Source: Microbulbifer hainanensis (GTDB taxonomy: Bacteria > Pseudomonadota > Gammaproteobacteria > Pseudomonadales > Cellvibrionaceae). From it: 64,000 nucleotides of DNA. The stretch spans positions 1 to 64,000 of the forward strand of contig NZ_JACZCR010000057.1 of NCBI RefSeq assembly GCF_014904735.1, in the 5' to 3' direction. The first letter of the stretch is position 1; each line of letters starts with the position of its first letter. The notes beneath the pieces are model-generated. The model was not told the DNA's origin, searched no databases, and saw nothing but the letters and a program-made list of their open reading frames with translations. Positions 56,587 through 64,000 of this stretch are shown piece after piece. The translations under genes and the position numbers were made by a program.

Positions 56587-56844
56587 TTAAGCAGTTTCGA
56601 TGGAAACAAACTTGCGGTTGTTGGGGCCCTTCACCTCGAACTTCACAACGCCGTCCGCAGTCGCGAACAGGGTGTGGTCCTTGCCCATACCAACGTTTAC
56701 GCCGGCGTGGAACTTGGTGCCGCGCTGACGCACGATGATGTTGCCTGCCAGAACAGACTGGCCGCCAAAGCGCTTCACGCCCAGGCGTTTACTTTCGGAA
56801 TCGCGCCCGTTGCGCGTACTACCGCCAGCTTTCTTGTGTGCCAT
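56587..56844 (-). CDS. rpmA: 50S ribosomal protein L27
   Basis: 85-aa L27, whose N-terminus reaches the peptidyl transferase centre. It starts [21 protein letters not shown], the conserved flexible tail, followed by [20 protein letters not shown] and [19 protein letters not shown]. No Firmicutes-type N-terminal cleavable extension is present. GAGGAGTAACGACTC precedes the ATG. Second gene of rplU-rpmA, 18 bases after rplU. Confidence 0.98.
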   Translation of the reverse strand: MAHKKAGGSTRNGRDSESKRLGVKRFGGQSVLAGNIIVRQRGTKFHAGVNVGMGKDHTLFATADGVVKFEVKGPNNRKFVSIETA

Positions 56845-56862
56845 GAGTCGTTACTCCTCTGC

Positions 56863-57174
56863 TTATGCCTTGATGCCAGTGATTTTAACTTCGGTGTACC
56901 ACTGACGGTGGCCCTGACGCTTCATGGAGTGCTTGCGACGGCGGAACTTGATGATTTTCACCTTCTCGCCGCGGCCGTGGCTAACCACTTCGGCAGTCAC
57001 TTTAGCGCCGTCTACTACGGGGGCGCCGATGTTGATTTTGTCGCCGTCGACGACCATCAGCACCTTGTCAAAATCGATGGACTCGCCAGTGGCGACTTCC
57101 AGTTTCTCCAGGCGAAGGACTTCGCCCTCTTCTACGCGGTGCTGCTTGCCACCGCTTTCAATTACAGCGTACAT
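56863..57174 (-). CDS. rplU: 50S ribosomal protein L21
   Basis: 103-aa L21, binds 23S rRNA near L20. It begins [20 protein letters not shown] and ends with [15 protein letters not shown]; the central [14 protein letters not shown] is the basic rRNA contact. GGAG stands 8 bases before the ATG. First gene of rplU-rpmA, divergent from ispB as in E. coli and Pseudomonas. Confidence 0.98.
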   Translation of the reverse strand: MYAVIESGGKQHRVEEGEVLRLEKLEVATGESIDFDKVLMVVDGDKINIGAPVVDGAKVTAEVVSHGRGEKVKIIKFRRRKHSMKRQGHRQWYTEVKITGIKA

Positions 57175-57331
57175 ATCTCATGCTCCGAGATGGACGACAC
57201 GAAGCAGCGGGAGAGACTCGCACTGCCGGCATAAAACCGGGCAGTCACTGCCCCGCATTTCGGGAGCTTGCGCCGTGTAGTTTAAAAACCAGTTCCCCAG
57301 CCGGCGAAGGGCCAGCCAAAGTGGGGCGCAG

Positions 57332-57361
57332 ATTCTAATCAATTCACGAGATTGATACAAT
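57332..57361. promoter_or_regulatory. Overlapping face-to-face promoters for ispB (+) and rplU (-)
   Basis: Plus strand: TTCTAA (57333-57338), 17 bases, TACAAT (57356-57361), 76 bases before ispB. Minus strand: TTGTAT (57360-57355), 17 bases, TAGAAT (57337-57332), about 160 bases before rplU. The -10 of each promoter overlaps the -35 of the other, so RNA polymerase could probably bind in only one direction at a time. Both -35 boxes are weak. Confidence 0.5.
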
Positions 57362-57436
57362 AGCGCGCCGCCGCCGTACCGGGCCCTTCCGAAACGGCCG
57401 CCACCAGCCCCCAACAGAAGTATAAGGAAGCCTCGC

Positions 57437-58399
57437 ATGTTGCCTTTCCACCGGGTCGCCGCCGACGATTTCGCCGCGGTCAATCAGCTCATCATCGACC
57501 AGCTGCATTCCGACGTTCCCCTGGTTGAGAATATCGGCCACTACCTGGTCGAAGCCGGTGGCAAGCGCCTGCGCCCGCTGCTGGTACTGCTGTGCGCCCG
57601 CGCCGCGGGCTTCAATGGCCGCGAGCACATCGATCTGGCGGCCATCATCGAGTTTATTCACACTGCCACGCTGCTGCACGACGACGTCGTCGACACCTCG
57701 GACCGGCGCCGCGGCCGCCTGACCGCCAACGCCAAATGGGGCAACGCACCGGCGGTGCTGGTGGGCGACTTCCTCTACTCCCGCGCCTTCCAGATGATGG
57801 TGGCACTGCGGGACATGGACGTCATGTCCATCCTGTCCGACACCACCAACACCATCGCCGAGGGCGAGGTGCAGCAGCTGGTCAATGCCGGCGACCCAGA
57901 GGTCAGCGAGGATAACTACCTCACCGTTATCCACAAAAAGACCGGCGCCCTGTTCGAGGCCGCCTGTGAAACCGCTGCAGTCCTGGCGGGCTGCGCCGCC
58001 GGAGAGCGCACCGCACTGAAACTCTATGGCCGCCACCTGGGGCTGGCCTTCCAGCTGGTGGACGACGCGCTGGATTACCGCGGCAATGCAGAGGAACTGG
58101 GTAAGAATGTCGGCGACGACCTGGCCGAAGGCAAACCCACTCTGCCGCTGATCTACACCATGGCCAATGGCACTGAAGCGCAGGCCGCCCTGGTGCGCGA
58201 CGCCATCGAAAAGCGCAGCGCGGACAAACTGACCGAGATTGTCGAGGCCATCGAAGCCTGCGGCGCGCTCGACTACACCATGGAGCGAGCGCGGGCGGCG
58301 GTGAACGATGCCAAGGACCAGCTGGCGTTCCTGGCCGACAGCGAACAGAAGGCGGCCTTGCAGCAACTGGCGAGCTTTGCTGTAGAGCGGACGGTGTAA
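57437..58399 (+). CDS. ispB: Octaprenyl diphosphate synthase
   Basis: Long-chain trans-prenyl diphosphate synthase (320 aa) that builds the quinone side chain, using IPP from the ispH pathway. First Asp-rich motif DDVVD at 82-86 within HTATLLHDDVVDTSDRRRG; second motif DDALD near 211 in FQLVDDALDYRGNAEELGKN. GGKRLRPLL (about 41-49) binds diphosphate. Product chain length (C40 or C45) cannot be read reliably from sequence. AAGGAAGCCTCGC precedes the ATG. Confidence 0.95.
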   Translation: MLPFHRVAADDFAAVNQLIIDQLHSDVPLVENIGHYLVEAGGKRLRPLLVLLCARAAGFNGREHIDLAAIIEFIHTATLLHDDVVDTSDRRRGRLTANAKWGNAPAVLVGDFLYSRAFQMMVALRDMDVMSILSDTTNTIAEGEVQQLVNAGDPEVSEDNYLTVIHKKTGALFEAACETAAVLAGCAAGERTALKLYGRHLGLAFQLVDDALDYRGNAEELGKNVGDDLAEGKPTLPLIYTMANGTEAQAALVRDAIEKRSADKLTEIVEAIEACGALDYTMERARAAVNDAKDQLAFLADSEQKAALQQLASFAVERTV

Positions 58400-58421
58400 A
58401 GAGCCAAGGTCTGGATCTGCG

Positions 58422-58446
58422 GGGCGGCCCCTGTGTCCGCCCTTTT
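58422..58446 (+). terminator. Terminator of ispB
   Basis: The 6-bp inverted repeat GGGCGG / CCGCCC (9-base loop) is followed by TTTT. It lies about 20 bases after the ispB stop. Confidence 0.6.
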
Positions 58447-58607
58447 CGCTACGCGCTCTGTAGGTGCACCTTGGATAGTTCCGTGGCGGCCCCGCGAGCG
58501 CAGTGAGCGCTTTCGGTCCGGAGATGCATTTACTGTGGTTTTGGTATGGTCCACCTAGGACTATGCTGCGACGGAGTTAGGACAAAACACCAGACACCAA
58601 CGCCAGA

Positions 58608-58638
58608 AATACAAAGGGCGAACTCAATGGTTCGCCCC
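58608..58638 (-). terminator. Terminator of the galU-cpsG transcript
   Basis: The 8-bp inverted repeat GGGCGAAC / GTTCGCCC (6-base loop) is followed on the minus strand by TTTGTATTT. It lies about 26 bases after the phosphomannomutase stop. Confidence 0.75.
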
Positions 58639-58663
58639 TTCAAGATTTGCTCAGTAATTCGCT

Positions 58664-60022
58664 TCAGCCGCGAATCATCTGCAGCAGCTCTTCGGTTTTG
58701 GCCTGCATCAGCGCCTCATCGCCGCGGGACTCGACATTCAGCCGCACCACCGGTTCAGTGTTGGACATACGCAGATTGAAACGCCAGTCGGCAAAGGCGA
58801 CACTGAGGCCGTCCACATGCTCGACGCTCTCCGCATCCGGCGCGTATTTTTCTTCCGCCTGCTTCAGCAGTGCCGCCGCGTCAGCTACCTTCGAATTGAT
58901 CTCACCGGAGCAGGGGAAGGCGGCCATGCGCTCGCCCACCAGTTGCGACAGTGACTTGCCGCTGCTGCTCACCAGTTCGGCCACCAGCAGCCAGGGAATC
59001 ATGCCGCTGTCGCAGTAGGCGAAGTCGCGGAAGTAATGATGTGCGCTCATCTCGCCGCCGTAGATGGCGTCTTCCTTGCGCATGCGCTCCTTGATGAAGG
59101 CATGACCGGTCTTGCTCTCGACCGGCTCACCACCATTGGCGCGGACAATGTCCTGGGTATTCCACACTAGGCGCGGGTCGTGCACTACCTTGCTGCCCGG
59201 GTGCTTGCGCAGGAATGCCTCGGCCAGCAGGCCGACCACATAATAACCCTCGATAAAATCGCCACTTTCGTCGAAAAAGAAGCAGCGGTCGAAATCACCG
59301 TCCCAGGCAATACCGAAGTCGGCACCGCTCGCGCGGACGGCCTCTGCGGTAGCGCTGCGGTTTTCCGGCAGGATCGGGTTGGGGATACCGTTGGGGAAAT
59401 TGCCGTCCGGCTCGTGGTGCACCCGCACGAATTCGAACGGCAGGTGCGGTGCCAGCGCATCGACGACAGCGCCAGCGCCACCGTTGCCGGCATTGACTAC
59501 CAGCTTCAGCGGCTTCAACGTCGCGGCGTCGACATAGCCCAGCAAATGCTGCACGAAATCGTCGCGGTGGGCGAAGGTGTGCAATTCACCGCGCTTTTCC
59601 ACCGGCGCAAAATTGTTCTCTTCCGCCAGACGCTTGATGTCGAGCAGGCCGGTATCGCCGCTGATCGGGCGGCTGCCTGCGCGCACGAATTTCATGCCGT
59701 TGTAATCCATCGGATTGTGGCTGGCCGTCACACAAATACCGCCGTCGAAGTCGCTGTGGAAAGTGGTGAAGTAGACCTCCTCGGTACCGCATTCACCGAT
59801 GTGAAACACATCGGCACCGGCATCGCGCAGGCCGTTGACCAGCGCATCGGTCAACTCGCCGCTGGTCAGGCGAATATCGTGTCCGACGACCACGCGGCGG
59901 GCTCCCAGAAACTGGGCAAAGGCGCGGCCCACGCGGTAAGCCACATCGGTATTCAGTTCATCGGGGACGCGGCCACGCAGGTCGTAGGCCTTGAAACAGG
60001 TCAGTTCTGCCATCTCTTCCAT
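58664..60022 (-). CDS. cpsG: Phosphomannomutase (CpsG/ManB type)
   Basis: Interconverts mannose-6-phosphate and mannose-1-phosphate for GDP-mannose and polysaccharide synthesis; some relatives also act on glucose phosphates. 452 aa, alpha-D-phosphohexomutase fold. The phosphoserine loop has S101 in [15 protein letters not shown]; metal loop DGDFDRCFF near 240; sugar-binding [13 protein letters not shown]; phosphate-binding [15 protein letters not shown] near the end. [11 protein letters not shown] at the start matches the E. coli CpsG type rather than AlgC. ATG 60022 is used; a second ATG three codons later is equally likely. Lies 27 bases after galU, a sugar-nucleotide pair. Confidence 0.92.
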   Translation of the reverse strand: MEEMAELTCFKAYDLRGRVPDELNTDVAYRVGRAFAQFLGARRVVVGHDIRLTSGELTDALVNGLRDAGADVFHIGECGTEEVYFTTFHSDFDGGICVTASHNPMDYNGMKFVRAGSRPISGDTGLLDIKRLAEENNFAPVEKRGELHTFAHRDDFVQHLLGYVDAATLKPLKLVVNAGNGGAGAVVDALAPHLPFEFVRVHHEPDGNFPNGIPNPILPENRSATAEAVRASGADFGIAWDGDFDRCFFFDESGDFIEGYYVVGLLAEAFLRKHPGSKVVHDPRLVWNTQDIVRANGGEPVESKTGHAFIKERMRKEDAIYGGEMSAHHYFRDFAYCDSGMIPWLLVAELVSSSGKSLSQLVGERMAAFPCSGEINSKVADAAALLKQAEEKYAPDAESVEHVDGLSVAFADWRFNLRMSNTEPVVRLNVESRGDEALMQAKTEELLQMIRG

Positions 60023-60049
60023 CTTTTTTTGTAGTTACTTCAACAATAT

Positions 60050-60898
60050 TTATGCGTTTTCCAGCTCGGCCTGCGCCGGCAGGTAGACATTCTGGTAAAC
60101 GTGATTGGTGGCCTCGATAAAACCATCCACGGAACCGCAGTCGAAGCGGCGCCCCTGAAAGTTGTAGGCAAGCACGCAGCCGCGCTGGGCCTGGGCGAGC
60201 AATGCGTCGGTAATCTGCACTTCGCCGTTCTTGCCCGGGGGCGTCTCGCGAATCAGGTCAAAAATATCCGGCGTCAGGATATAGCGGCCGATAATCGCCA
60301 TATTGCTGGGCGCGTCTTCCGCAGCCGGCTTTTCCACCATGTCGGTGACCTGGTACAGGCCCGGCTTGATTTCGTTACCGGCGATTACGCCGAATTTGTG
60401 GATATCCTCCTGCGGAACCTCCTCAACGGCAACGATGCTGCAGCGGAACTGCTTGTACAGCTGCACCATCTGCGCCAGCACACCGATTTCCTCATTCAGG
60501 CACAGGTCGTCCGCCAACACGACGGCAAAAGGCTCGTCGCCGACGAGGCGCTGCCCCTGCAGGATTGCATCGCCGAGACCGCGCATTTCGCCCTGGCGAG
60601 TATAGGAGAAGCTCGCCTTGTCGATTACCCGGCGCACGCTGTCGAGGTACTTTTCTTTGCCTGTACCCGAAATCTGGTGCTCAAGTTCAAAGTTGGTGTC
60701 GAAATGGTCTTCAATGGCGCGCTTGCCGCGACCGGTCACAAAACCGATTTCCGTCAGGCCGGCTTCAATGGCCTCCTCGACGCCGTACTGCACCAGTGGC
60801 TTGTTGACCAGCGGCAGCATTTCCTTGGGCATGGCCTTGGTGGCCGGCAGAAAGCGGGTGCCGTAACCGGCCACCGGGAAAAGACATTTTTTCAACAT
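60050..60898 (-). CDS. galU: UTP--glucose-1-phosphate uridylyltransferase
   Basis: Makes UDP-glucose for LPS, capsule and other glycans. 282 aa. Nucleotide loop LFPVAGYGTRFLPATKAMPKE at the N-terminus, then LPLVNKPLVQYGVEEA and FVTGRGKRAIEDHFD, VVLADDLCL and the sugar-binding VEKPAAEDAPSNMAIIGRY. GGGGATAAAAA precedes the ATG. Co-transcribed with the following phosphomannomutase gene; both supply activated sugars, and the RmlD-like gene at the window end may point to the same cell-surface sugar pathways. Confidence 0.96.
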   Translation of the reverse strand: MLKKCLFPVAGYGTRFLPATKAMPKEMLPLVNKPLVQYGVEEAIEAGLTEIGFVTGRGKRAIEDHFDTNFELEHQISGTGKEKYLDSVRRVIDKASFSYTRQGEMRGLGDAILQGQRLVGDEPFAVVLADDLCLNEEIGVLAQMVQLYKQFRCSIVAVEEVPQEDIHKFGVIAGNEIKPGLYQVTDMVEKPAAEDAPSNMAIIGRYILTPDIFDLIRETPPGKNGEVQITDALLAQAQRGCVLAYNFQGRRFDCGSVDGFIEATNHVYQNVYLPAQAELENA

Positions 60899-61137
60899 TT
60901 TTTATCCCCAACAGAATTCTTGACGGCGCTCCCCCGCGCCGGATTCAGCAAGTTACCACAATTTGATTACAGCCTTCACTCACAGGCCCTTACAGCTGGC
61001 GCCAGCGGACAAAAACAGTGCACCAACCCAATAAAAAGTCAGCAACTCGCGTGCCAGATGATCAAAACCAATACATAGGACAGGTTAAAGCCAGACTATT
61101 GTTCCAGTTGCGGGTCACAAAAAGCACCATGACCGAC

Positions 61138-61165
61138 TGGACAAGCTATCCTCAGTCTTTAGAAT
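61138..61165 (+). promoter_or_regulatory. Sigma-70 promoter of fabA
   Basis: TGGACA (61138-61143) and TAGAAT (61160-61165), 16 bases apart, stand 60 bases before the fabA start. Each box matches consensus at five of six positions. The rest of the galU-fabA gap (60899-61224) holds no gene; I do not see an evident FabR palindrome. Confidence 0.7.
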
Positions 61166-61224
61166 GCCCGCTCTTGCAAAAACGCCCATACCATGTGGCG
61201 CGAACACCCAAAAACGGGAACAAA

Positions 61225-61749
61225 ATGAGTAATTTCGTTCAAAAAAGCAGCTACACCAAAGAAGAGCTTCTGGAATGCTCACGCGGTGAGATGTTCGGCC
61301 CGGGTAACGCCCAGCTGCCGGCCCCCAACATGTTGATGCTCGACCGCATCACCCACGTTTCCAAGGATGGCGGCGCCTACGGCAAGGGCGAACTGATCGC
61401 CGAGCTCGATATTCACCCGGATCTGTGGTTTTTCGAGTGCCATTTCCCCGGCGACCCGGTTATGCCCGGCTGTTTGGGGCTCGACGCCATGTGGCAGCTG
61501 CTTGGCTACTTCCTGGCATGGAAAGGCAATCCCGGCCGGGGCCGCGCTCTGGGCTGCGGTGAAGTGAAATTTACCGGTCAAATACTGCCAACTGCCAAGA
61601 AGGTTACCTACCATATCCAGATGAGCCGGCTGGTCGAGCGCAAGCTGGTGATGGGTATTGGCGACGGCTCCGTTTCTGTGGATGGTCGCGAGATCTACAC
61701 CGCCAAAGACCTGCGCGTGGGCCTGTTCACCCGTACAGACAATTTCTAA
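61225..61749 (+). CDS. fabA: Beta-hydroxydecanoyl-ACP dehydratase/isomerase
   Basis: Introduces the cis double bond at the C10 stage, the branch point of anaerobic unsaturated fatty acid synthesis. 174 aa hot-dog fold. Active-site H73 in [18 protein letters not shown] and D87 in [13 protein letters not shown] correspond to E. coli His70 and Asp84. The start is ATG 61225 with GGGAA upstream; the frame is open to 61018 but that extension is not conserved. It is followed by fabB 97 bases later in the same direction, the usual fabAB pair of Pseudomonas-type bacteria. Confidence 0.97.
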   Translation: MSNFVQKSSYTKEELLECSRGEMFGPGNAQLPAPNMLMLDRITHVSKDGGAYGKGELIAELDIHPDLWFFECHFPGDPVMPGCLGLDAMWQLLGYFLAWKGNPGRGRALGCGEVKFTGQILPTAKKVTYHIQMSRLVERKLVMGIGDGSVSVDGREIYTAKDLRVGLFTRTDNF

Positions 61750-61846
61750 GTCGCGCCGGGCTGGCGTAACTTAGATAAGTCCGTTCGGAACCAGTCCCAA
61801 CAAAAATAACAAAGTACACTGTCGAAAAGCTTTACTGGAGATCACT

Positions 61847-63070
61847 ATGCGACGGGTAGTCGTTACCGGCATGGGCATTGCGTCCTGCATCGGCACCAAC
61901 ACCAAAGAGGTGACCGAATCCCTCAAGGCGGGCCGCAGTGGCATCCGCTTTCAGGAGGAGTACCGGGAGCTGGGCCTGCGCAGCCAGGTGGCCTGCCCGG
62001 TGGACATCGATTTCAAGGATCATATCGATCGCAAGCATCTGCGCTTTATGGGCGATTCCGCTGCCTACGCGTATATCTCGATGCAGGAAGCCATCGCCAT
62101 GTCCGGCCTCGAGGAGAGCGACATCTCCAATCCCCGCACCGGCCTCGTCATGGGCTCCGGTGGCACCTCGACGCGCGAGATCATTGAGGCCGCGCAGACC
62201 CTCAAGGAGAAGGGCGTCCGCCGCGTGGGCGCCTTCCGCGTGCCCCAGGTCATGGGCAGCACCGTTTCCGCCTGCCTGGCGACGCCGTTCAAGATCAAGG
62301 GCGTCAACTACAGCATTTCCTCCGCCTGCGCGACCAGTGCACACTGCATCGGCAACGGCGCCGAGCAGATTCTGATGGGCAAACAGGATATCGTCTTCGC
62401 TGGCGGTGGCGAGGAGCTGGCCTGGAGCCTGACTCACCTGTTCGACGCCATGGGCGCCCTGTCCACCAAGTACAACGACACCCCGGAGCGGGCCTCGCGC
62501 CCCTACGATGCCGATCGCGATGGATTCGTGATCGCCGGCGGCGGCGGCTGCGTAGTACTGGAGGAGCTGGAGCACGCGAAAGCCCGCGGTGCCACCATCT
62601 ATGCCGAACTGACCGGCTACGGCGCAACCTCAGACGGCTACGATATGGTCGCCCCCAGCGGTGAAGGAGCGGTGCGCTGCATGCAACAGGCCCTGGCGGG
62701 ACTCGACGGCAATGGCCTGCAGGGCTCCGTCGACTATATCAACACCCACGGAACTTCGACCCCGGTGGGCGACGTGGCCGAACTGAAGGCGCTACGTGAA
62801 GTTTTCGGCGATAAGGTACCGGCGTTTGCCTCCACCAAATCCCTGACCGGCCACTCCCTCGGCGCCGCCGGCGTACAGGAAGCCATCTACAGCCTGCTGA
62901 TGATGCAAAACGGCTTTATCGCCGCTTCCGCCAATGTGGAAAATCGCGATGAAGCCGCCGCGGGCATGGACTTGGTCACCGAACTGCGCGAAGCCGAGGT
63001 CAAGCGTGCCATGTCCAACAGCTTCGGCTTTGGCGGTACCAATGCCTGCCTGATCTTCGACAAGGTCTGA
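61847..63070 (+). CDS. fabB: 3-oxoacyl-ACP synthase I
   Basis: Condensing enzyme that elongates the cis-3-decenoyl-ACP made by FabA, giving unsaturated fatty acids. 407 aa. Catalytic triad Cys161 in [13 protein letters not shown], His301 in [12 protein letters not shown] and His336 in [14 protein letters not shown], with Lys331 in STKSLTG. It also has [14 protein letters not shown] at the C-terminus. GGAGATCACT precedes the ATG. Likely co-transcribed with fabA and ended by a strong terminator. Confidence 0.97.
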   Translation: MRRVVVTGMGIASCIGTNTKEVTESLKAGRSGIRFQEEYRELGLRSQVACPVDIDFKDHIDRKHLRFMGDSAAYAYISMQEAIAMSGLEESDISNPRTGLVMGSGGTSTREIIEAAQTLKEKGVRRVGAFRVPQVMGSTVSACLATPFKIKGVNYSISSACATSAHCIGNGAEQILMGKQDIVFAGGGEELAWSLTHLFDAMGALSTKYNDTPERASRPYDADRDGFVIAGGGGCVVLEELEHAKARGATIYAELTGYGATSDGYDMVAPSGEGAVRCMQQALAGLDGNGLQGSVDYINTHGTSTPVGDVAELKALREVFGDKVPAFASTKSLTGHSLGAAGVQEAIYSLLMMQNGFIAASANVENRDEAAAGMDLVTELREAEVKRAMSNSFGFGGTNACLIFDKV

Positions 63071-63112
63071 TCGACCCAGGCGGACCGGTCGGAGAAACAG
63101 CGCCGACCAACA

Positions 63113-63149
63113 CAAAAAAGGCGAACCCGCACAGGGTTCGCCTTTTTTA
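63113..63149. terminator. Bidirectional terminator after fabB
   Basis: The inverted repeat GGCGAACCC / GGGTTCGCC (short loop) is flanked by an A-run and a T-run. It lies between fabB and the convergent RmlD-like gene and can end both. Confidence 0.92.
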
Positions 63150-63183
63150 TTGCCGCGAGACTTTAGTAACTGCTAACCGCGCG

Positions 63184-64000
63184 CTAGGAATCGTTGTCCA
63201 GCCGCTCGAGCCACAGCTCGACTTGGCGGGTGAGTCCCTGGCGCCAACTGCGCTGCTGGATGCCAAACACATCGCGCACCTTGCCGCAGGCGAGGACGAC
63301 ACTGGCATCCTCCTCCTCGGGCAGCGCGCTCAGCTGCACCTCCAGATCTTCGTCATAAAAAGACTGTGCCCGCTCGACTACTTCGCGGGCAAACTCCAGA
63401 GCCGTACAGGTATCGGAAGCGCCGTAGTGATAAATGCCCGCGGTGGGCGCACCGCTCGCGAGCTGCTGCGCCATCGCCACCACGACCCGGGTCAGGTCGT
63501 TGACGGTTACCGGGCTGCCACGACTCTGGTCATCCAGCGAAATCGGCTGGCGCGCCACCAGACCGCGCAATATGCGCCCGAGCAGCGCGTCTTCGTTGCG
63601 GTCAATCATCCAGCCGAGGCGCAATATGCTCAGGGTCCTGCATTCCACCAGCGCCTGCTCGCAGGCGAGCCACTGCAGCCCCGCTTCTGAACTGGGCGCC
63701 GGCTCATCTTCCTCGTCGTAGCGCTTGCGCGCGCCGCCGGCAAAGACCTGGTAGGAGGACAGGTGCAGCAGGCAGCAGTCTTTCTGGGCCAGCTCGCGGC
63801 ATACACGCAGCGCCTCGCCCATGGCCTGGCCACCGGCGCAGGCGCTGACATTGATCACAATCGCACCGGGGCGCAGCTCTTCGAGCTGATCGACACCCAG
63901 CAACTGCACACGAAAGCCAACGCGCTGCAGGCGCTTCTGCAGCGCGCCGTCAATCCCACTGCCGGCGCCGATGACGGCCACCGAATCCGGCTGGTAGCCG
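63184..64000 (-). CDS. RmlD-like NAD(P)-dependent sugar reductase/epimerase (5' end cut)
   Basis: The 3' part of an extended-SDR gene that runs off the window. The frame continues in phase beyond the GTG at 63981 (GYQPDS before VAVIGAGSGIDGAL), so the true start is outside. Visible features: N-terminal nucleotide-binding strand VAVIGAGSGID, LLHLSSYQVFAGG with a catalytic-type Ser, and SILRLGWMIDR; the C-terminal part (YHYGASDTCTALEFAREVV) matches the RmlD substrate-binding-domain style. The usual YxxxK is not clear, and the early motif GAGSGID is unlike GxxGxxG. Function as a dTDP-4-dehydrorhamnose reductase is unproven. Confidence 0.75.
   Translation of the reverse strand, partial: GYQPDSVAVIGAGSGIDGALQKRLQRVGFRVQLLGVDQLEELRPGAIVINVSACAGGQAMGEALRVCRELAQKDCCLLHLSSYQVFAGGARKRYDEEDEPAPSSEAGLQWLACEQALVECRTLSILRLGWMIDRNEDALLGRILRGLVARQPISLDDQSRGSPVTVNDLTRVVVAMAQQLASGAPTAGIYHYGASDTCTALEFAREVVERAQSFYDEDLEVQLSALPEEEDASVVLACGKVRDVFGIQQRSWRQGLTRQVELWLERLDNDS

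Noticed and set aside
58497..58511. Short inverted repeat AGCGC/GCGCT after ispB, considered as a dispersed repeat unit
   Set aside because: Only one copy was noticed in the window, so no repeat family can be claimed.

Overview
The window is a GC-rich (about 60%) stretch of a gammaproteobacterial chromosome, mostly housekeeping genes. The order clpB-pgeF-rluD / bamD / pilS-pilR / minor pilins / ispH-fkpB-lspA-ileS-ribF-murJ / rpsT / proB-obgE-rpmA-rplU / ispB follows, from memory, the Pseudomonas aeruginosa arrangement. A dedicated proteobacterial sortase regulatory set (PdsO/PdsR/PdsS-like) and the protein styles suggest a marine relative such as a Microbulbifer-like member of the Cellvibrionales. 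That placement is inference; no rRNA is present. I saw no tRNA, rRNA, CRISPR, IS element or prophage.

Layout. 1-4986: pssA and the branched-chain operon ilvI-ilvH-ilvC (minus strand). 4987-9784: a DUF4124 protein and a two-gene RND efflux operon. 9962-17416: clpB with a sigma-32-type promoter, pgeF, rluD, divergent bamD, and nadE. 17516-20657: the PilS-PilR two-component system. 20693-39018: about 18 kb of type IV pilus minor pilin genes. 39393-46896: ispH, fkpB, lspA, ileS, ribF, murJ, a tightly packed minus-strand run. 47021-50980: a 46-residue membrane ORF, then pdsO, pdsR, pdsS. 51085-55176: rpsT, an accessory set (darcynin-like, SDR, Crp/Fnr regulator, LysE-type exporter), and proB. 55258-58446: obgE, rpmA, rplU and divergent ispB. 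58608-64000: phosphomannomutase, galU, fabA, fabB, and a partial RmlD-like gene cut by the window end.

The most unusual part is 20693-39018. The pilV-pilW-pilX-pilY1 block, present once in P. aeruginosa, occurs three times in tandem on the minus strand. The middle copy is a complete fimT/U-pilV-W-X-Y1-pilE operon. The copy near pilR has fimT/U but no pilE. The copy next to ispH has neither. Copies 1 and 3 resemble each other more than copy 2. All three PilY1 proteins keep calcium-binding-type loops, but the third has a changed von Willebrand A metal site (DSSEA where the other two have DSSGS). A further GspH/FimT-type pseudopilin gene lies on the plus strand between copies 1 and 2. This looks like a cell with interchangeable pilus-tip complexes, next to the PilSR system.

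The second notable region is 47021-50980. A regulatory and OmpA-like module of the marine sortase system sits between murJ and rpsT, with no sortase or sortase substrate gene in view. Its histidine kinase carries a family-9 carbohydrate-binding-like sensor region.
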